DNA of 64,000 bases from Prochlorococcus sp. AG-363-A16 (GCA_003280345.1 QCFB01000002.1:62001-126000), one strand, 5' to 3'. Shown: positions 39,641 to 49,052, counted from the first letter of the stretch. The notes: generated by a model not told the origin, from the sequence alone. Made by a program: numbers and translations.

Positions 39641-40516
39641 TTATGCCCATCTAGTCCAAAGAGTTTTGTCAGCCCCGTTCCTAAGCTTTAAAGCACCATC
39701 AAAGTTCAATCCCTCAATCTCAAATTTTTTTCCGGTGATTGAATCTTTTACTTCAGTAGCCCAAAGGCGACGTTCTGCCTCTTTGCAAACTAAGCCTTCC
39801 TTGCCTAGAAGATCAATTGCCCGCTCAAAAGCAACAAGTGCTTCAGCCGCCCAAAAAGCCTGGCAAAATTGACGTGACTTACAAATATCTCCTAACGCAA
39901 TACCCTCTTGGGGAACATTATTACTTACATTCAAACCTAAACCTATGCGAGCAAGTTGTAGATTTTCCCCTCGATAAATCAACCTTGGCAGGAAGCCCGC
40001 TAACTTTTTATTTCCCACCATTAAGTCATTAGGCCATTTAATTCGAACAGGCACATAAATCTTTTCAAGCCTTTCAGCTAATGCGACAGCTACTGCTAAT
40101 CCAAGCAACTCGGAAGAACAACTAACCACAGAAGAAGGGAGAGCGGCACTTATCCAAACCCCACCAAATGGAGACTGCCAAGACCTACCTCTCTGTCCAA
40201 TGCCTTGAGTTTGTCTAGAGGCAACAATCGCTCTGGGTTTATTACCAATTAATGGCTTAATTTTTAACCATTTCGAAAGTTCTCTCTCAGTACTTGCACA
40301 TACAGGCTTCCAACGCAGATTCCAGACGATTTTACTTAAAGAGTTGATTCGCAAATGATAAGCTATTGCAGCAGCCCCTGTCCATGGTTGAAAACTTTTA
40401 AATCTTGAAACCTCACAAAGAGAAGAATACTTTCTAGGTAAAATTGCAGCAAAGCGACTTTCACTAAACTGCTCCTTGCCAAGAGGAGTAATCATAAATA
40501 CTTTTGACCCATTCAT
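39641..40516 (-). CDS. birA: Biotin--[acetyl-CoA-carboxylase] ligase
   Basis: BirA attaches biotin to the carrier protein of acetyl-CoA carboxylase. The enzyme domain is clear: CASTERELSKWL, ASRQTQGIGQRGRSWQSPFGGVWIS, the IKWPNDLMVGNKKLAGFLPR motif and GLGLNVSNNVP. There is no N-terminal HTH, so it should not be a repressor. About 80 residues precede the catalytic core, longer than typical for the monofunctional form. The track uses TTG 40543; ATG 40516 is more likely, and later ATGs are possible. Confidence 0.92.
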   Translation of the reverse strand: MNGSKVFMITPLGKEQFSESRFAAILPRKYSSLCEVSRFKSFQPWTGAAAIAYHLRINSLSKIVWNLRWKPVCASTERELSKWLKIKPLIGNKPRAIVASRQTQGIGQRGRSWQSPFGGVWISAALPSSVVSCSSELLGLAVAVALAERLEKIYVPVRIKWPNDLMVGNKKLAGFLPRLIYRGENLQLARIGLGLNVSNNVPQEGIALGDICKSRQFCQAFWAAEALVAFERAIDLLGKEGLVCKEAERRLWATEVKDSITGKKFEIEGLNFDGALKLRNGADKTLWTRWA

Positions 40517-40603
40517 ATTATCAATAAACAACAGAACTATCAATGTAAATTAAACGTTTAAATCTATACATACAAGAGAAACTCTAAGCAGTAACTTGTA
40601 TTA

Positions 40604-41407
40604 CTAAAGGCTATCCATACTTCGCTTTAACTCCTCAAGGTCAGCATCTACTTCTGCAACTTTTACCTTTTCCACTTCATTGGAAGAACTAGCAATGATC
40701 TCTTTCTTGGACTTTCGTCCTGCGACAGGAAGAGCCACTGCTTCTGCTCCACCTTTCAATCTCATTCGAAGTTCATTTAATTCTTCATCAACATCATCAC
40801 CCCCTTCAAGGGCCGCAAACTGGCTCTCTAAATCTGCACCGGCAAGTTCTGCTGCAGCTTGACTTGAAGCTTCAAGAGCTTGAACCTTATCCTCCATGCG
40901 ATCGAAAGCTGCCATTGCAGAATTGGCCCCCATATTGCCAACTGCGCTTTGAAGCTGTTGCTGAGCCTGAGCAGCTTGAGCCCTAGCTTTAAGCATGTCT
41001 TTCTTAGTTTTTGCTTCAGCAATCTTCCCTTCAAGAGCAACAAGGCTTCTTTTGAGCATCTCCACTTGTCCCTCTTGTGCCTGTAGCTGATTAGTAAGAG
41101 CCGCAAAAGATTCCTGAAAAGTCTTTCTACGAGATAAAGCCTCCCGAGCAAGTTCCTCTTCTCCTTTCTGCAGAGCAAGCTCTGCTCGTTCATACCAAGT
41201 TTTCACTTGAACATTGGCCTGATCAGCCTGGCTGCGAAGTCTTTTTTGACTAGAAATTGCCATGGCTACTGCTTGACGAAGCTTGACTAAATCAGCCTGC
41301 ATGTCAGAGACAGACTGCTCAAGAATCTTCACAGGATCCTCAGCCTTACTCACAAGATCGTTGAGATTGGCTCGAAATAAGCGACTCAACCTGTCTAGTA
41401 ATCCCAT
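40604..41407 (-). CDS. vipp1: PspA/IM30 family protein (VIPP1)
   Basis: VIPP1 is an ESCRT-III-like protein that remodels membranes and is needed for thylakoid biogenesis. From ATG 41407 it has 267 residues: N-terminal amphipathic helix MGLLDRLSRLFRANLNDL, the conserved KAEDPVKILEQSVSDMQ, then long alpha-helical coiled coil (about 25-190), and an extended C-terminus beyond the PspA core ending LEELKRSMDSL, which distinguishes VIPP1 from plain PspA. The track start four codons upstream is less typical. It is divergent from the DUF721 gene. Confidence 0.92.
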   Translation of the reverse strand: MGLLDRLSRLFRANLNDLVSKAEDPVKILEQSVSDMQADLVKLRQAVAMAISSQKRLRSQADQANVQVKTWYERAELALQKGEEELAREALSRRKTFQESFAALTNQLQAQEGQVEMLKRSLVALEGKIAEAKTKKDMLKARAQAAQAQQQLQSAVGNMGANSAMAAFDRMEDKVQALEASSQAAAELAGADLESQFAALEGGDDVDEELNELRMRLKGGAEAVALPVAGRKSKKEIIASSSNEVEKVKVAEVDADLEELKRSMDSL

Positions 41408-41473
41408 CGAGACGTTCAATATGTCCTAAAGAGGCTAGCTAGATCAGAAAAAAACTCCATATAGAGTGATGTG

Positions 41474-42025
41474 ATGGTTCAGCAAAATAACCAAGGGAAA
41501 AACCGTATTAAGCAAGGAGGAATCCTTCGAGAGTCGCTTCCTGAAAAAGCTTCATCACTGGCAAGCTGCCTGGACGACTTGAAAACTAAATGGCAAAAGA
41601 AGCCAGGCATAGCAGGCCTTTGGCAGGATTGGCCAATAGTTGCAGGATCGCAACTAGCTAAAAACTGCCGTCCACTAAGCTTTCATCGTGGAGTTCTGGT
41701 CGTCGGAGCAAGCCACCCTCAATGGCTCCAAGCACTTCAATACAACCGTTCACAATTAATAGCCTCACTGAGAGCAGCAGGACACAAAATTCGAGATCTT
41801 CGAATTCAGAAATACCACCCAAGCAAAACCAAACATGAAGAAAGCCTGGAAAGTATCTGGGCACGGCACCCAAGCAGAATTGATGTTCATGGGTTAACAA
41901 CCTGCAACCTTTGTGGAAGCCCTGCCCCAACAGGAGAAATGGCCCTATGGGGAAAATGCGGATTTTGTAAACGCAAAAATATTTCTACATACCCAACAAA
42001 AACAAAGTTTGGAGAAAGTCCTTAA
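41474..42025 (+). CDS. DUF721 (DciA-like) protein with C-terminal zinc-type motif
   Basis: A 183-residue protein. Residues about 25-105 form a DUF721 domain (KPGIAGLWQDWPIVAGSQLAKNCRPLSFHRGVLVVGASHPQWLQALQ), the family of the DnaB-helicase loader DciA. A basic linker follows, and then CNLCGSPAPTGEMALWGKCGFC, two CxxC pairs that look like a zinc ribbon. DciA-type loading is a family-based inference. The track begins at GTG 41471; the adjacent ATG 41474 is chosen. It is convergent with the glycosyltransferase gene, 34 bp away. Confidence 0.8.
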   Translation: MVQQNNQGKNRIKQGGILRESLPEKASSLASCLDDLKTKWQKKPGIAGLWQDWPIVAGSQLAKNCRPLSFHRGVLVVGASHPQWLQALQYNRSQLIASLRAAGHKIRDLRIQKYHPSKTKHEESLESIWARHPSRIDVHGLTTCNLCGSPAPTGEMALWGKCGFCKRKNISTYPTKTKFGESP

Positions 42026-42059
42026 GAATGGGAACCTTTCTCCAAAGCACTCCAAAGCA

Positions 42060-43889
42060 TCAAAAACGCTCTGGGCGAGGATCTCTCCAATTAGGACGTA
42101 TTCCACCACTTTCGACAATTTGATTTGCCCTCTCCTCAAGCAAGTACCTATTCAATCGCCAAACCTTATATATTCCGAATTGGCCAAGAATTTCTGGCTG
42201 TAATCCAAGCCAATAAGAACGTTTAGCCGTTTTTTGATCAATGACCACTAATGCAGTGCTGATCCCTTTTGGAGAATCAATAGGCCTACCAATCCAGCCT
42301 TGTCTTTTCTCGGCTCTCAATCGATCTACAAGATTTACTAATGCGCCTGATGATCGCCCTTCATAAACAACAACCTGCTTGGTATAAAAGTGCATAGAGG
42401 GCTTCATCGCTCCAACCATCACCAATGGTTCCAAGGGCTTTTGTGACTCAACAAGCAACTGAGCCGCTTGACGCAAAGGCAACTGTCTCAACTTATCTGC
42501 CAAGCCAAACATTGGAACTAAAACAAGTAACTGGAAAAAAACCACTGGCCCCTGCATTACCAAAAGCCTTCCTGGCCACTTAGTTGAGGCGTACAAAAGG
42601 CCAGAAAATGCAGAGGCACTTAAACAGAAAGCGCCAATCAATAGGAGTCTGCTTTGAAGCAGCTCTGCTCCAAAGTTAGGAATTTCAGGGTCCTTAATCG
42701 ACAGAAGCCAAAAGGGCGAAAACCACAAAACCAACGAGAGTACTAATGCCAAAAAAGCTGATCCACCCCATCCAATCAACAACCCAAGATCCCTATCAGA
42801 GACTCTTGAACGGTTTACAGCAAAAGCGATCAAGATTGCAGCCGCAGGTGTTGCAGGGAGCCAATAACTGGGAAGCTTGGTAGCAGAGCATGTAAAAAGC
42901 ACAAAAACCGAAATCAACCAGCAAGCTGCAAAAACAGTAAGAGATTCTTCTGGCAACTTCTTCTCGCTTCCATCCCGCCACCAAGTCGGAAAAGCTCTTA
43001 AAAGGCCAAGAATTAACAAAGGTGTAAAAGGCAGAGAAGCAATCACAAGAACTAGACAAAAAAACCACCAAGGCTCCTGATGACTATTAACTACAGAGGT
43101 AAACCTCTGAAAATTGTGATATCCAAAAAAACTATTCCAAAAAGGCTTTCCCTCTACAACAAGCTCAATTAAATACCAAGGCAAACTTATAAGAGCTGTT
43201 ATCCCTATTCCAGCAATAGGACGCAAACGTCGAAATAAAGAAGCGAAGTCAACTTGCTGCCAACCAAACAAAACAAGAATCATTCCCATCAGCACAACTG
43301 CTACAGGACCTTTAGTTAATACCGCTAACCCCAAAACAGCCCAAGCAGACCACCAAGACTGCTTGGCAGGATTCGCATAACACCTCCACTGAAGCAAAAG
43401 GCTTACTCCCAAAGTGCTGCAAAGCAAAGAATCACTTACTGCAGTTCGGCTCCAAATCATTACAAGCGGAGACAACGCAAAAGCCAATGCAGTCACTACA
43501 GCCGTTCTACGTGGAAAAACATCTTCCTTCTGAGGCCATCGCATGACCGTGTCACCCAACAAAATCATCATCCACACAGAGGCCAGTGAGGAAGGAAGGC
43601 GAGCAGACCACGTTCCAAGAGGGTCCCAAACTTCTTGACCTGGCAACGAATACCCCAAACCCATCAACCAATAGATCAAAGGAGGTTTATCAAAACGCGG
43701 AAGTCCATTCACCCTTGGAGTAATCCAATCACCAGTAACGGCCATCGCACGGCCTGCTGCCGCAAATAAAGGCGGGGTTTCATCTACCAATCCTGTAGCC
43801 CCTAACTGCCAAACACAAAGTGCCATACCAATAGCCAGTATCAGCAAAAGGCCTCTTAAATGCTGGCGTCGGGATACAAGCAATTTCAC
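42060..43889 (-). CDS. PMT/ArnT-type membrane glycosyltransferase
   Basis: The 609-residue protein has many membrane helices and the ArnT/PMT pattern (GT-C fold): the first loop WQLGATGLVDETPPLFAAAGRAMAVTGDWITPRVNG, with the acidic residues typical of the catalytic site, and RFDKPPLIYWLMGLGY. Such enzymes move a sugar from a lipid-linked donor to lipid A, protein or glycan on the outer face. Acceptor and sugar are unknown. It lies 20 bp after the GT4 gene on the minus strand, so both probably build surface glycans. Confidence 0.88.
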   Translation of the reverse strand: MKLLVSRRQHLRGLLLILAIGMALCVWQLGATGLVDETPPLFAAAGRAMAVTGDWITPRVNGLPRFDKPPLIYWLMGLGYSLPGQEVWDPLGTWSARLPSSLASVWMMILLGDTVMRWPQKEDVFPRRTAVVTALAFALSPLVMIWSRTAVSDSLLCSTLGVSLLLQWRCYANPAKQSWWSAWAVLGLAVLTKGPVAVVLMGMILVLFGWQQVDFASLFRRLRPIAGIGITALISLPWYLIELVVEGKPFWNSFFGYHNFQRFTSVVNSHQEPWWFFCLVLVIASLPFTPLLILGLLRAFPTWWRDGSEKKLPEESLTVFAACWLISVFVLFTCSATKLPSYWLPATPAAAILIAFAVNRSRVSDRDLGLLIGWGGSAFLALVLSLVLWFSPFWLLSIKDPEIPNFGAELLQSRLLLIGAFCLSASAFSGLLYASTKWPGRLLVMQGPVVFFQLLVLVPMFGLADKLRQLPLRQAAQLLVESQKPLEPLVMVGAMKPSMHFYTKQVVVYEGRSSGALVNLVDRLRAEKRQGWIGRPIDSPKGISTALVVIDQKTAKRSYWLGLQPEILGQFGIYKVWRLNRYLLEERANQIVESGGIRPNWRDPRPERF

Positions 43890-43909
43890 TTAAGTCGTCG
43901 CCACATCAA

Positions 43910-45013
43910 TTAATTAATGCGTACATCTTTGTCCAATAAGCCAGACTTAATCCAGGAAACTATCCGGTTTGCAAAACCATAATCAGAGGCAGATTTTTCA
44001 GCCCAAGACCTGCATTCTTTTCGATCTATCTCATCTATTCGCAAAATACGGTCAGTCATAGATTCCAAATCTTCTGGGGGCACCAACCATCCGGTAATTC
44101 CCGAATTAATGAGCTCTCCAGGTCCCCCACGATCGTAAGCAACCACAGGGACACCACAAGCTAAGGATTCGACCACAACATTTCCATAAGCCTCATTCCA
44201 CTTTGGAGTATTCAGCAAAGCACGACAGCCTCCTAATTGGCTCTGAAATTGAGATGTTGGAAGGAATCCTCTCCATTCGATTGTTCCAGGAGGGAATGAA
44301 GTCTCTACTGCAGAAGCATATGCAGGATCTTCAATTACACCCCAAACCAATAATCGATCTCCCAAATTAGCCGCAACAGCTACTGCATCTTCTAATCCTT
44401 TTTCTGGAGCAACCCTGCCAGCCCATCCAAGAGGACCACCTCCTTCAGATTGAAAATCATAATTATCCAAATCAAAACCATTACCAACAACAATTGGCTG
44501 ATGAGCCAGTACATAATCAGAAGCCTGACGCTTTGTATGAAAAGCCAGCCGAGAATGATGAGATTTTGACAGATCCCCAATCAATCGTTTCATTACATCT
44601 GATACACCTCCCATACTTATCAAGTGAAATATTTTGACCCTTACATGTGAGGTAAGCCACAAAGGTAACCAGTCATAACTGAAATTCAAAACAGCATCGG
44701 CTGACTCGCCAATTTCCAGTGCTTGTTCCCATAGTTTTGGGAGGACTCCCTCAGAAGGAATCATTACGTCTGCACTAGATTCCTGATGCTGCCAACTTCT
44801 CTGGGATTTTCCAGAGACATGATGAATCTCTACGCCAGAACAACCAGATGGCAGAACCGAGCCTTCTGGAGCCACCAAAATAACTTTAAGTCCCAATTTC
44901 AAAAGTCCCTTAACTAGTGAACCAATCGTGAGCTCAACACCTCCTCCCTTACCACTTCCGATGTAACCAAGTGGCGTACTAACAAGAACAATCTTCATGT
45001 CTGAACAATTCAT
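43910..45013 (-). CDS. Glycosyltransferase family 4 protein
   Basis: A 367-residue GT-B enzyme. The N-terminal domain begins MKIVLVSTPLGYIGSGKGGGVELTIGSLVKGL, the typical acceptor-binding glycine loop. The C-terminal domain has GWAGRVAPEKGLEDAV and NEAYGNVVVESLACGVPVVAYDRGGPGELI, with the E-x7-E donor motif. Donor and acceptor are not predictable. The start shown overlaps the EamA gene stop (ATGA); an ATG five codons later (44998) directly at MKIVLVS is the alternative. Confidence 0.9.
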   Translation of the reverse strand: MNCSDMKIVLVSTPLGYIGSGKGGGVELTIGSLVKGLLKLGLKVILVAPEGSVLPSGCSGVEIHHVSGKSQRSWQHQESSADVMIPSEGVLPKLWEQALEIGESADAVLNFSYDWLPLWLTSHVRVKIFHLISMGGVSDVMKRLIGDLSKSHHSRLAFHTKRQASDYVLAHQPIVVGNGFDLDNYDFQSEGGGPLGWAGRVAPEKGLEDAVAVAANLGDRLLVWGVIEDPAYASAVETSFPPGTIEWRGFLPTSQFQSQLGGCRALLNTPKWNEAYGNVVVESLACGVPVVAYDRGGPGELINSGITGWLVPPEDLESMTDRILRIDEIDRKECRSWAEKSASDYGFANRIVSWIKSGLLDKDVRIN

Positions 45014-45972
45014 CCACTGATCCCTCCTTGCAAATCTTCTGAATCAGATGAATTCGGCTCCCAAAAACGACTTCGTTGACTTACCAAAAGAACAGATATC
45101 AAAACAAAAACCACACCAATCCATTGCAATGGCTCAAGTCTTTCTCCTAGCCATAGCCCTCCTGTAGCAAGAGCAAACACGGGTGTCAAAAAAGCAAGCG
45201 TACTGAAACTTGTAAGTTCTTCTTGATTGGCAAACCAAAAAAATAATCCATATGCCAATGCACTTCCTAAAAGACTTGCGTATGCCATCAACACCCACTC
45301 AATAGTTGTCCAATGTGGCAAGACTGACCAATTTGGATCTAAAAATTGGCAAATAATCAATGGCACACTTCCTAAAACCATGTGCCATCCAGTTACAGAG
45401 ACAGGATCACTTTCTTTACAGGCAAAGCGTATTAGGACAGTGCCAAATGCCATTGCGACAGCAGCCGCAAGCATCCAAGCCTCACCATTAGTCCAAATAC
45501 TTGAAAAAGTTTCAGCTTCGCCCATTAACAACCAATGGCGAATTAGGTCTGGAGGGGACCCAAGGCAAATGATTCCGAAAAGGCCAAGGATCAATCCCAG
45601 CCAGCCAATAGGATTGATTGCATCACCGAAAAGACTTCTCGCAAGAATTGCCACCATCAATGGTTGAGAATCAATTAGGACTGAACCAAGCCCAGCTCCA
45701 GTTGAGACAAGGCCCTTTGTCAAACAGAACTGAAAAAGTGTTGCATCTACCAAAGTAAAGATTAAAAACCATCCCAAATCTCCTTGAGCAATTGCCCAGG
45801 GTCTGCCAAGAAAAAAAACTGCTATCAACAGCGCAAATCCAGCTGGCAATAGACGTAAAGAAGCCACTAAAAGCGGACCACCACTTACAACTAGAGGTGT
45901 CATTGCTGCCATAGCAGTGCCCCATAAAGCAAAAGGCAGAAGCATCAGCATCCAGTGCCGAATTAAAGACAT
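45010..45972 (-). CDS. EamA/DMT family transporter
   Basis: A ten-helix drug/metabolite transporter with two EamA repeats. Visible are MLMLLPFALWGTAMAAMTPLV at the start, TGAGLGSVLIDSQPLMVAILARSLFGD in repeat one, and LLGSALAYGLFFWFANQEELTSFSTLAFLTPVFALATGGLWLGERL in repeat two. Substrate unknown. I use ATG 45972; the track begins at a GTG at 46014, inside the region of the divergent sppA start. It leads the EamA-GT4-PMT minus-strand group. Confidence 0.9.
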   Translation of the reverse strand: MSLIRHWMLMLLPFALWGTAMAAMTPLVVSGGPLLVASLRLLPAGFALLIAVFFLGRPWAIAQGDLGWFLIFTLVDATLFQFCLTKGLVSTGAGLGSVLIDSQPLMVAILARSLFGDAINPIGWLGLILGLFGIICLGSPPDLIRHWLLMGEAETFSSIWTNGEAWMLAAAVAMAFGTVLIRFACKESDPVSVTGWHMVLGSVPLIICQFLDPNWSVLPHWTTIEWVLMAYASLLGSALAYGLFFWFANQEELTSFSTLAFLTPVFALATGGLWLGERLEPLQWIGVVFVLISVLLVSQRSRFWEPNSSDSEDLQGGISG

Positions 45973-46025
45973 AAGCTCAGCGAGCAAACTCCTTTTTAAG
46001 ATTGAAAGAATCACTCATAAATCGA

Positions 46026-46838
46026 ATGCCCTGGCCCTGGCGTCGCAAGTCCCGCAAAAGGATGGCTCGGATTGTCCTTGAAGGAGCAATTAGTGGAGCT
46101 TCACGCAAACTTGCTCTCAAAGCAATAAAACAAGTTGAAGAAAGAGAGTTCCCCGCTCTATTGCTTCGCATTGACAGTCCAGGAGGAACAGTAGGTGACA
46201 GTCAAGAGATCCACAGTGCCCTTACAAGACTCCGTGAAAAAGGATGCCATGTTGTTGCTAGCTTTGGGAACATCGCAGCTTCAGGAGGGGTATATGTAGG
46301 AGTGGCCGCTGAAAAAATCGTCGCCAATCCAGGGACTATCACTGGGTCCATAGGCGTAATACTTCGGGGGAACAACCTCTCAAAATTGCTAGAGCGCATA
46401 GGGATTCGCTTTGAAACAGTAAAAAGTGGAACATATAAGGACATTCTTTCACCAGATCGTTCTCTAACGGAAGAAGAACGTGAGCTCCTGCAATCACTAA
46501 TTGACAGCAGTTACGAGCAATTCGTTGCCGCCGTTGCAGAAGGCAGGCAATTAAGCCCTGAATCAGTTAGAAGCTTTGCTGATGGACGAGTCTTCACAGG
46601 CTCACAAGCCAAAGATCTTGGCTTAGTTGATGAGCTTGGAGATGAAGAATATGCAAAGCGTTTAGCCGCCAAGCTTGCTGATTTGGATGAAGAAAACATC
46701 CGTCCGATAACTCTTGGCAAACAAAAAAAGAAGATATTGGGCTTTATCCCAGGCGGTGAAATGATTTCGAGTTTCATTGACTTAATTACTCTTGAACTTA
46801 ATAACAATGCTCAAATCCTCTGGCTTTTTAGGCCTTGA
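46026..46838 (+). CDS. sppA: Signal peptide peptidase SppA, short form
   Basis: SppA is a serine-lysine membrane-associated peptidase that degrades cleaved signal peptides. From ATG 46026 it has 270 residues, the short form. Seen are LLLRIDSPGGTVGDSQEIH, the catalytic Ser region NIAASGGVYVGVAAEKIVANPGTITGSIGVI, and KSGTYKDILSPDRSLTEEER. No clear N-terminal membrane helix is present. The track start is a TTG eight codons upstream. The aroH gene begins 3 bp after its stop. Confidence 0.93.
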   Translation: MPWPWRRKSRKRMARIVLEGAISGASRKLALKAIKQVEEREFPALLLRIDSPGGTVGDSQEIHSALTRLREKGCHVVASFGNIAASGGVYVGVAAEKIVANPGTITGSIGVILRGNNLSKLLERIGIRFETVKSGTYKDILSPDRSLTEEERELLQSLIDSSYEQFVAAVAEGRQLSPESVRSFADGRVFTGSQAKDLGLVDELGDEEYAKRLAAKLADLDEENIRPITLGKQKKKILGFIPGGEMISSFIDLITLELNNNAQILWLFRP

Positions 46839-46841
46839 ACT

Positions 46842-47237
46842 ATGACTATGGCCTTAACAACTAAAGAGTTAAAATTACATGGTTTAAGAGGTGCAATTAC
46901 ATCTCAAAACAATTCAGTGGCAGCAATTGAAGCTGCTGTAACTGAGCTAGTAAAAGAATTAGTTGATCGGAATCGACTAAGCCCTGAACAAATTATCTCT
47001 ATTACCTTCTCAGTTACTACTGATCTTGATGCATGTTTTCCCGCGGCAATTGCAAGAAGACATCCAGGCTGGGAAAACGTGGCATTACTTGACTGTCAAC
47101 AAATGTTTGTAGCAAATGACCTTAAAAATTGCATCCGAATGCTTGCTCATGTATTACTACCTGAAAACCAAAAACCACAACACCCCTACCTTGGGAAGGC
47201 AAGCCTCCTTCGGCCTGACAGATCGCCCAATAACTGA
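46842..47237 (+). CDS. aroH: Chorismate mutase, AroH type
   Basis: AroH rearranges chorismate to prephenate in Phe/Tyr synthesis. The 131-residue protein fits the Bacillus-type trimer family: LHGLRGAITSQNNSVAAIEAAVTELVKELVDRN, ISITFSVTTDLDACFPAAIAR, and a conserved VLLPENQKP near the C-terminus. It starts 3 bp after sppA, so the two share a transcript although their functions are unrelated. ATG 46848 is an alternative start. Confidence 0.94.
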   Translation: MTMALTTKELKLHGLRGAITSQNNSVAAIEAAVTELVKELVDRNRLSPEQIISITFSVTTDLDACFPAAIARRHPGWENVALLDCQQMFVANDLKNCIRMLAHVLLPENQKPQHPYLGKASLLRPDRSPNN

Positions 47238-47347
47238 AAGCTAAAATGCCGCAACACTCTCCTCCAACTACTCCAACAAAAACTAATCAAAGAGAAATAA
47301 GCTCAAACCTCACTTAATAAGCAAAGCTTTTACTCAGCGCTTCTCAC

Positions 47348-47932
47348 ATGAGTCACCCTCGTTTTCGACCACCCCTCAAAAAGATTGCTTCAATCGCAAT
47401 ATTCACTGGAATAGCCTGCTCATGCTTTGCTTTAGAAGGAAGCATTCCTCAGAAGTCTTTAGCAAATTCTTCAATGCTCGAATTTCGCTGGGATGAATCT
47501 AGAAACTATAAAAAACTCTATTACTGGCAAAGCTCTAGTGAGAAAAGAGATAGGGCAACCTATTACCTAGTCATCAGACCAGGAGACCGAAGAACTGCCA
47601 TCTTGAAGCTAACCATCAAAATTCCTAATTATTTTGACGCAAAAATAACTCCTCGGAATTTCAGCCTTTGCAAAGTTCAGCTTGGAGGAATGCTGGAACG
47701 AACCAAATGCATTGAAAAGATTCCTGCTGTTTTCGAAGTATCAAAAGATCAAACTTCTATAGAAATATTTCCTGACCAAGCAATTCCTTCAAATAAAAAA
47801 GGCTATGCAGTAATAATGAAAATTTTCAACCCTAACCGGACTGGGATGTTTCAGTTCGACGCCCTTGCACAAACCCCTGGAGACCTACCAATCTCTTACT
47901 ACCTAGGAAGCTGGAGTATTGATATCGAGTGA
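47348..47932 (+). CDS. DUF2808 family exported protein
   Basis: A 194-residue protein of the cyanobacterial DUF2808 family. The N-terminus has a basic stretch followed by a hydrophobic segment (KIASIAIFTGIACSCFAL), likely a signal peptide. The body shows MLEFRWDESRNYKKLYYW, TYYLVIRPGDRRTAILKLTIKIPNYFDAKI and SYYLGSWSIDIE, which suggest a beta-rich domain. The function is not known. It lies 110 bp after aroH and just before rpmH. Confidence 0.85.
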   Translation: MSHPRFRPPLKKIASIAIFTGIACSCFALEGSIPQKSLANSSMLEFRWDESRNYKKLYYWQSSSEKRDRATYYLVIRPGDRRTAILKLTIKIPNYFDAKITPRNFSLCKVQLGGMLERTKCIEKIPAVFEVSKDQTSIEIFPDQAIPSNKKGYAVIMKIFNPNRTGMFQFDALAQTPGDLPISYYLGSWSIDIE

Positions 47933-47981
47933 ACTGATAAATTAGCCTCAATATCTAATTTCAAAAGGCAAACAATTTTCA

Positions 47982-48119
47982 ATGACAAAACGAACCCTGG
48001 GAGGAACTAGTCGTAAAAGGAAGAGAGTCTCTGGCTTTCGGATACGGATGAGAACACATACCGGTCGCAGAGTAATTCGTAGTCGAAGGAAAAGAGGACG
48101 CAGCCGACTAGCCGTTTGA
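47982..48119 (+). CDS. rpmH: 50S ribosomal protein L34
   Basis: A 45-residue, very basic protein beginning [20 protein letters not shown] and containing [19 protein letters not shown], the standard L34 sequence pattern. It was missing from the ORF track because of its length. rnpA follows 54 bp later, the conserved rpmH-rnpA-yidC order of bacteria. No dnaA is seen upstream, unlike in many bacteria. Confidence 0.97.
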   Translation: MTKRTLGGTSRKRKRVSGFRIRMRTHTGRRVIRSRRKRGRSRLAV

Positions 48120-48173
48120 TTAAGAACAACTTCAGATTTGACTCCTAGCAAGACCCAATCAAGGAAATAACTA

Positions 48174-48560
48174 ATGGTTTTGCCTAGATCAATGAGAATA
48201 AAAGGGCACAGATGCTTTGATCACCTTCATAGAGCTGGAATTCGTTATCAAAGCCCATCAATGCTTCTAAGAGTTGTCAAGGCAAGAAATAGTCTTCTGA
48301 AAGGTCACAATCAAAATTTTATTGAACAAAATTGTAGGTTCGCAGTTGCAATTAGCAGCAAAGTTAGTAAAAAGGCTGTGATAAGAAATCGCCTTAGGCG
48401 TCTTCTGCACAATCATCTGAGACTTAGGTTTTTAGGGGAAACTCATTCCTGCAATATCTGGGCACTTTTAAGCCTAAAGCCAACTTCTTTAAACAAAGAG
48501 CCGTTAAAGTTACTAGAAGAATGCGATCAACTGCTTCGAAATGCAGGAATGTTGTTATGA
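48174..48560 (+). CDS. rnpA: Ribonuclease P protein component
   Basis: RnpA is the basic protein subunit that helps the RNase P RNA bind precursor tRNAs. The 128-residue protein has FDHLHRAGIRYQSPSMLLRVV, FAVAISSKVSKKAVIRNRLRRLLHNHLR with the RNR motif, and a C-terminal LLEECDQLLRN. It overlaps the next gene by 4 bp (ATGA). The RNase P RNA itself is not in this window. Confidence 0.95.
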   Translation: MVLPRSMRIKGHRCFDHLHRAGIRYQSPSMLLRVVKARNSLLKGHNQNFIEQNCRFAVAISSKVSKKAVIRNRLRRLLHNHLRLRFLGETHSCNIWALLSLKPTSLNKEPLKLLEECDQLLRNAGMLL

Positions 48561-48964
48561 CCATTTCCTCAGAAAAAGTCTTTTATGAAGGTGGTCCGGC
48601 AAAAGTCGATTTAATTATCAATCTCTTAGCAGGAACAACCCTTGTTGGGCTACCTTTCACGCTTGGAGCATTGGTTAGAGCACTATGGCTTCGCTTCAAA
48701 GTTACTAATAGGCGTATCTCAGTAACTGGTGGTTGGTTTGGAAGAGACCAAAGTCAAGTTGCTTATAAGCAAATCAATGAAATTCGATCAATGCCAAGAG
48801 GTTTTGGCTTCTATGGGGATATGGTGCTGGTTATGAAAGATGGTGCAAAGGTGGAAATGCGATCAGTGCCCCATTTTCGAGAGACGGAAAAGTACATCCT
48901 CAATCAAATTCATCTTCAAAATCAAAAATCCGACAAAGAAACTGTTCAAGGTTTCGCCACTTAA
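48557..48964 (+). CDS. PH domain-containing membrane protein (DUF304-like)
   Basis: From ATG 48557 the protein has 135 residues: an N-terminal EKVFYEGGPAKVDL, a hydrophobic segment (INLLAGTTLVGLPFTLGALVRALW), then a bacterial PH-like domain (FKVTNRRISVTGGWFGRDQSQVAYKQINEIRSMP, GDMVLVMKDGAKVEMRSVPH). It lies between rnpA and yidC, an arrangement common in cyanobacteria, so a link to membrane protein biogenesis is plausible but not shown. The start overlaps the rnpA stop; the track start is inside rnpA. Confidence 0.87.
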   Translation: MTISSEKVFYEGGPAKVDLIINLLAGTTLVGLPFTLGALVRALWLRFKVTNRRISVTGGWFGRDQSQVAYKQINEIRSMPRGFGFYGDMVLVMKDGAKVEMRSVPHFRETEKYILNQIHLQNQKSDKETVQGFAT

Positions 48965-49052
48965 TCACTTCAGCCTCCAAACATTTGAGACAACTGATCA
49001 TCTTGTGCTGCAAACTGGCACTACTTAATTCCTTCAACCTGAGAGAACAATC

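Noticed and set aside
47900-48200. Replication origin next to rpmH-rnpA
   Set aside because: Many bacteria have oriC near rpmH, but there is no dnaA and I see no cluster of DnaA boxes here.
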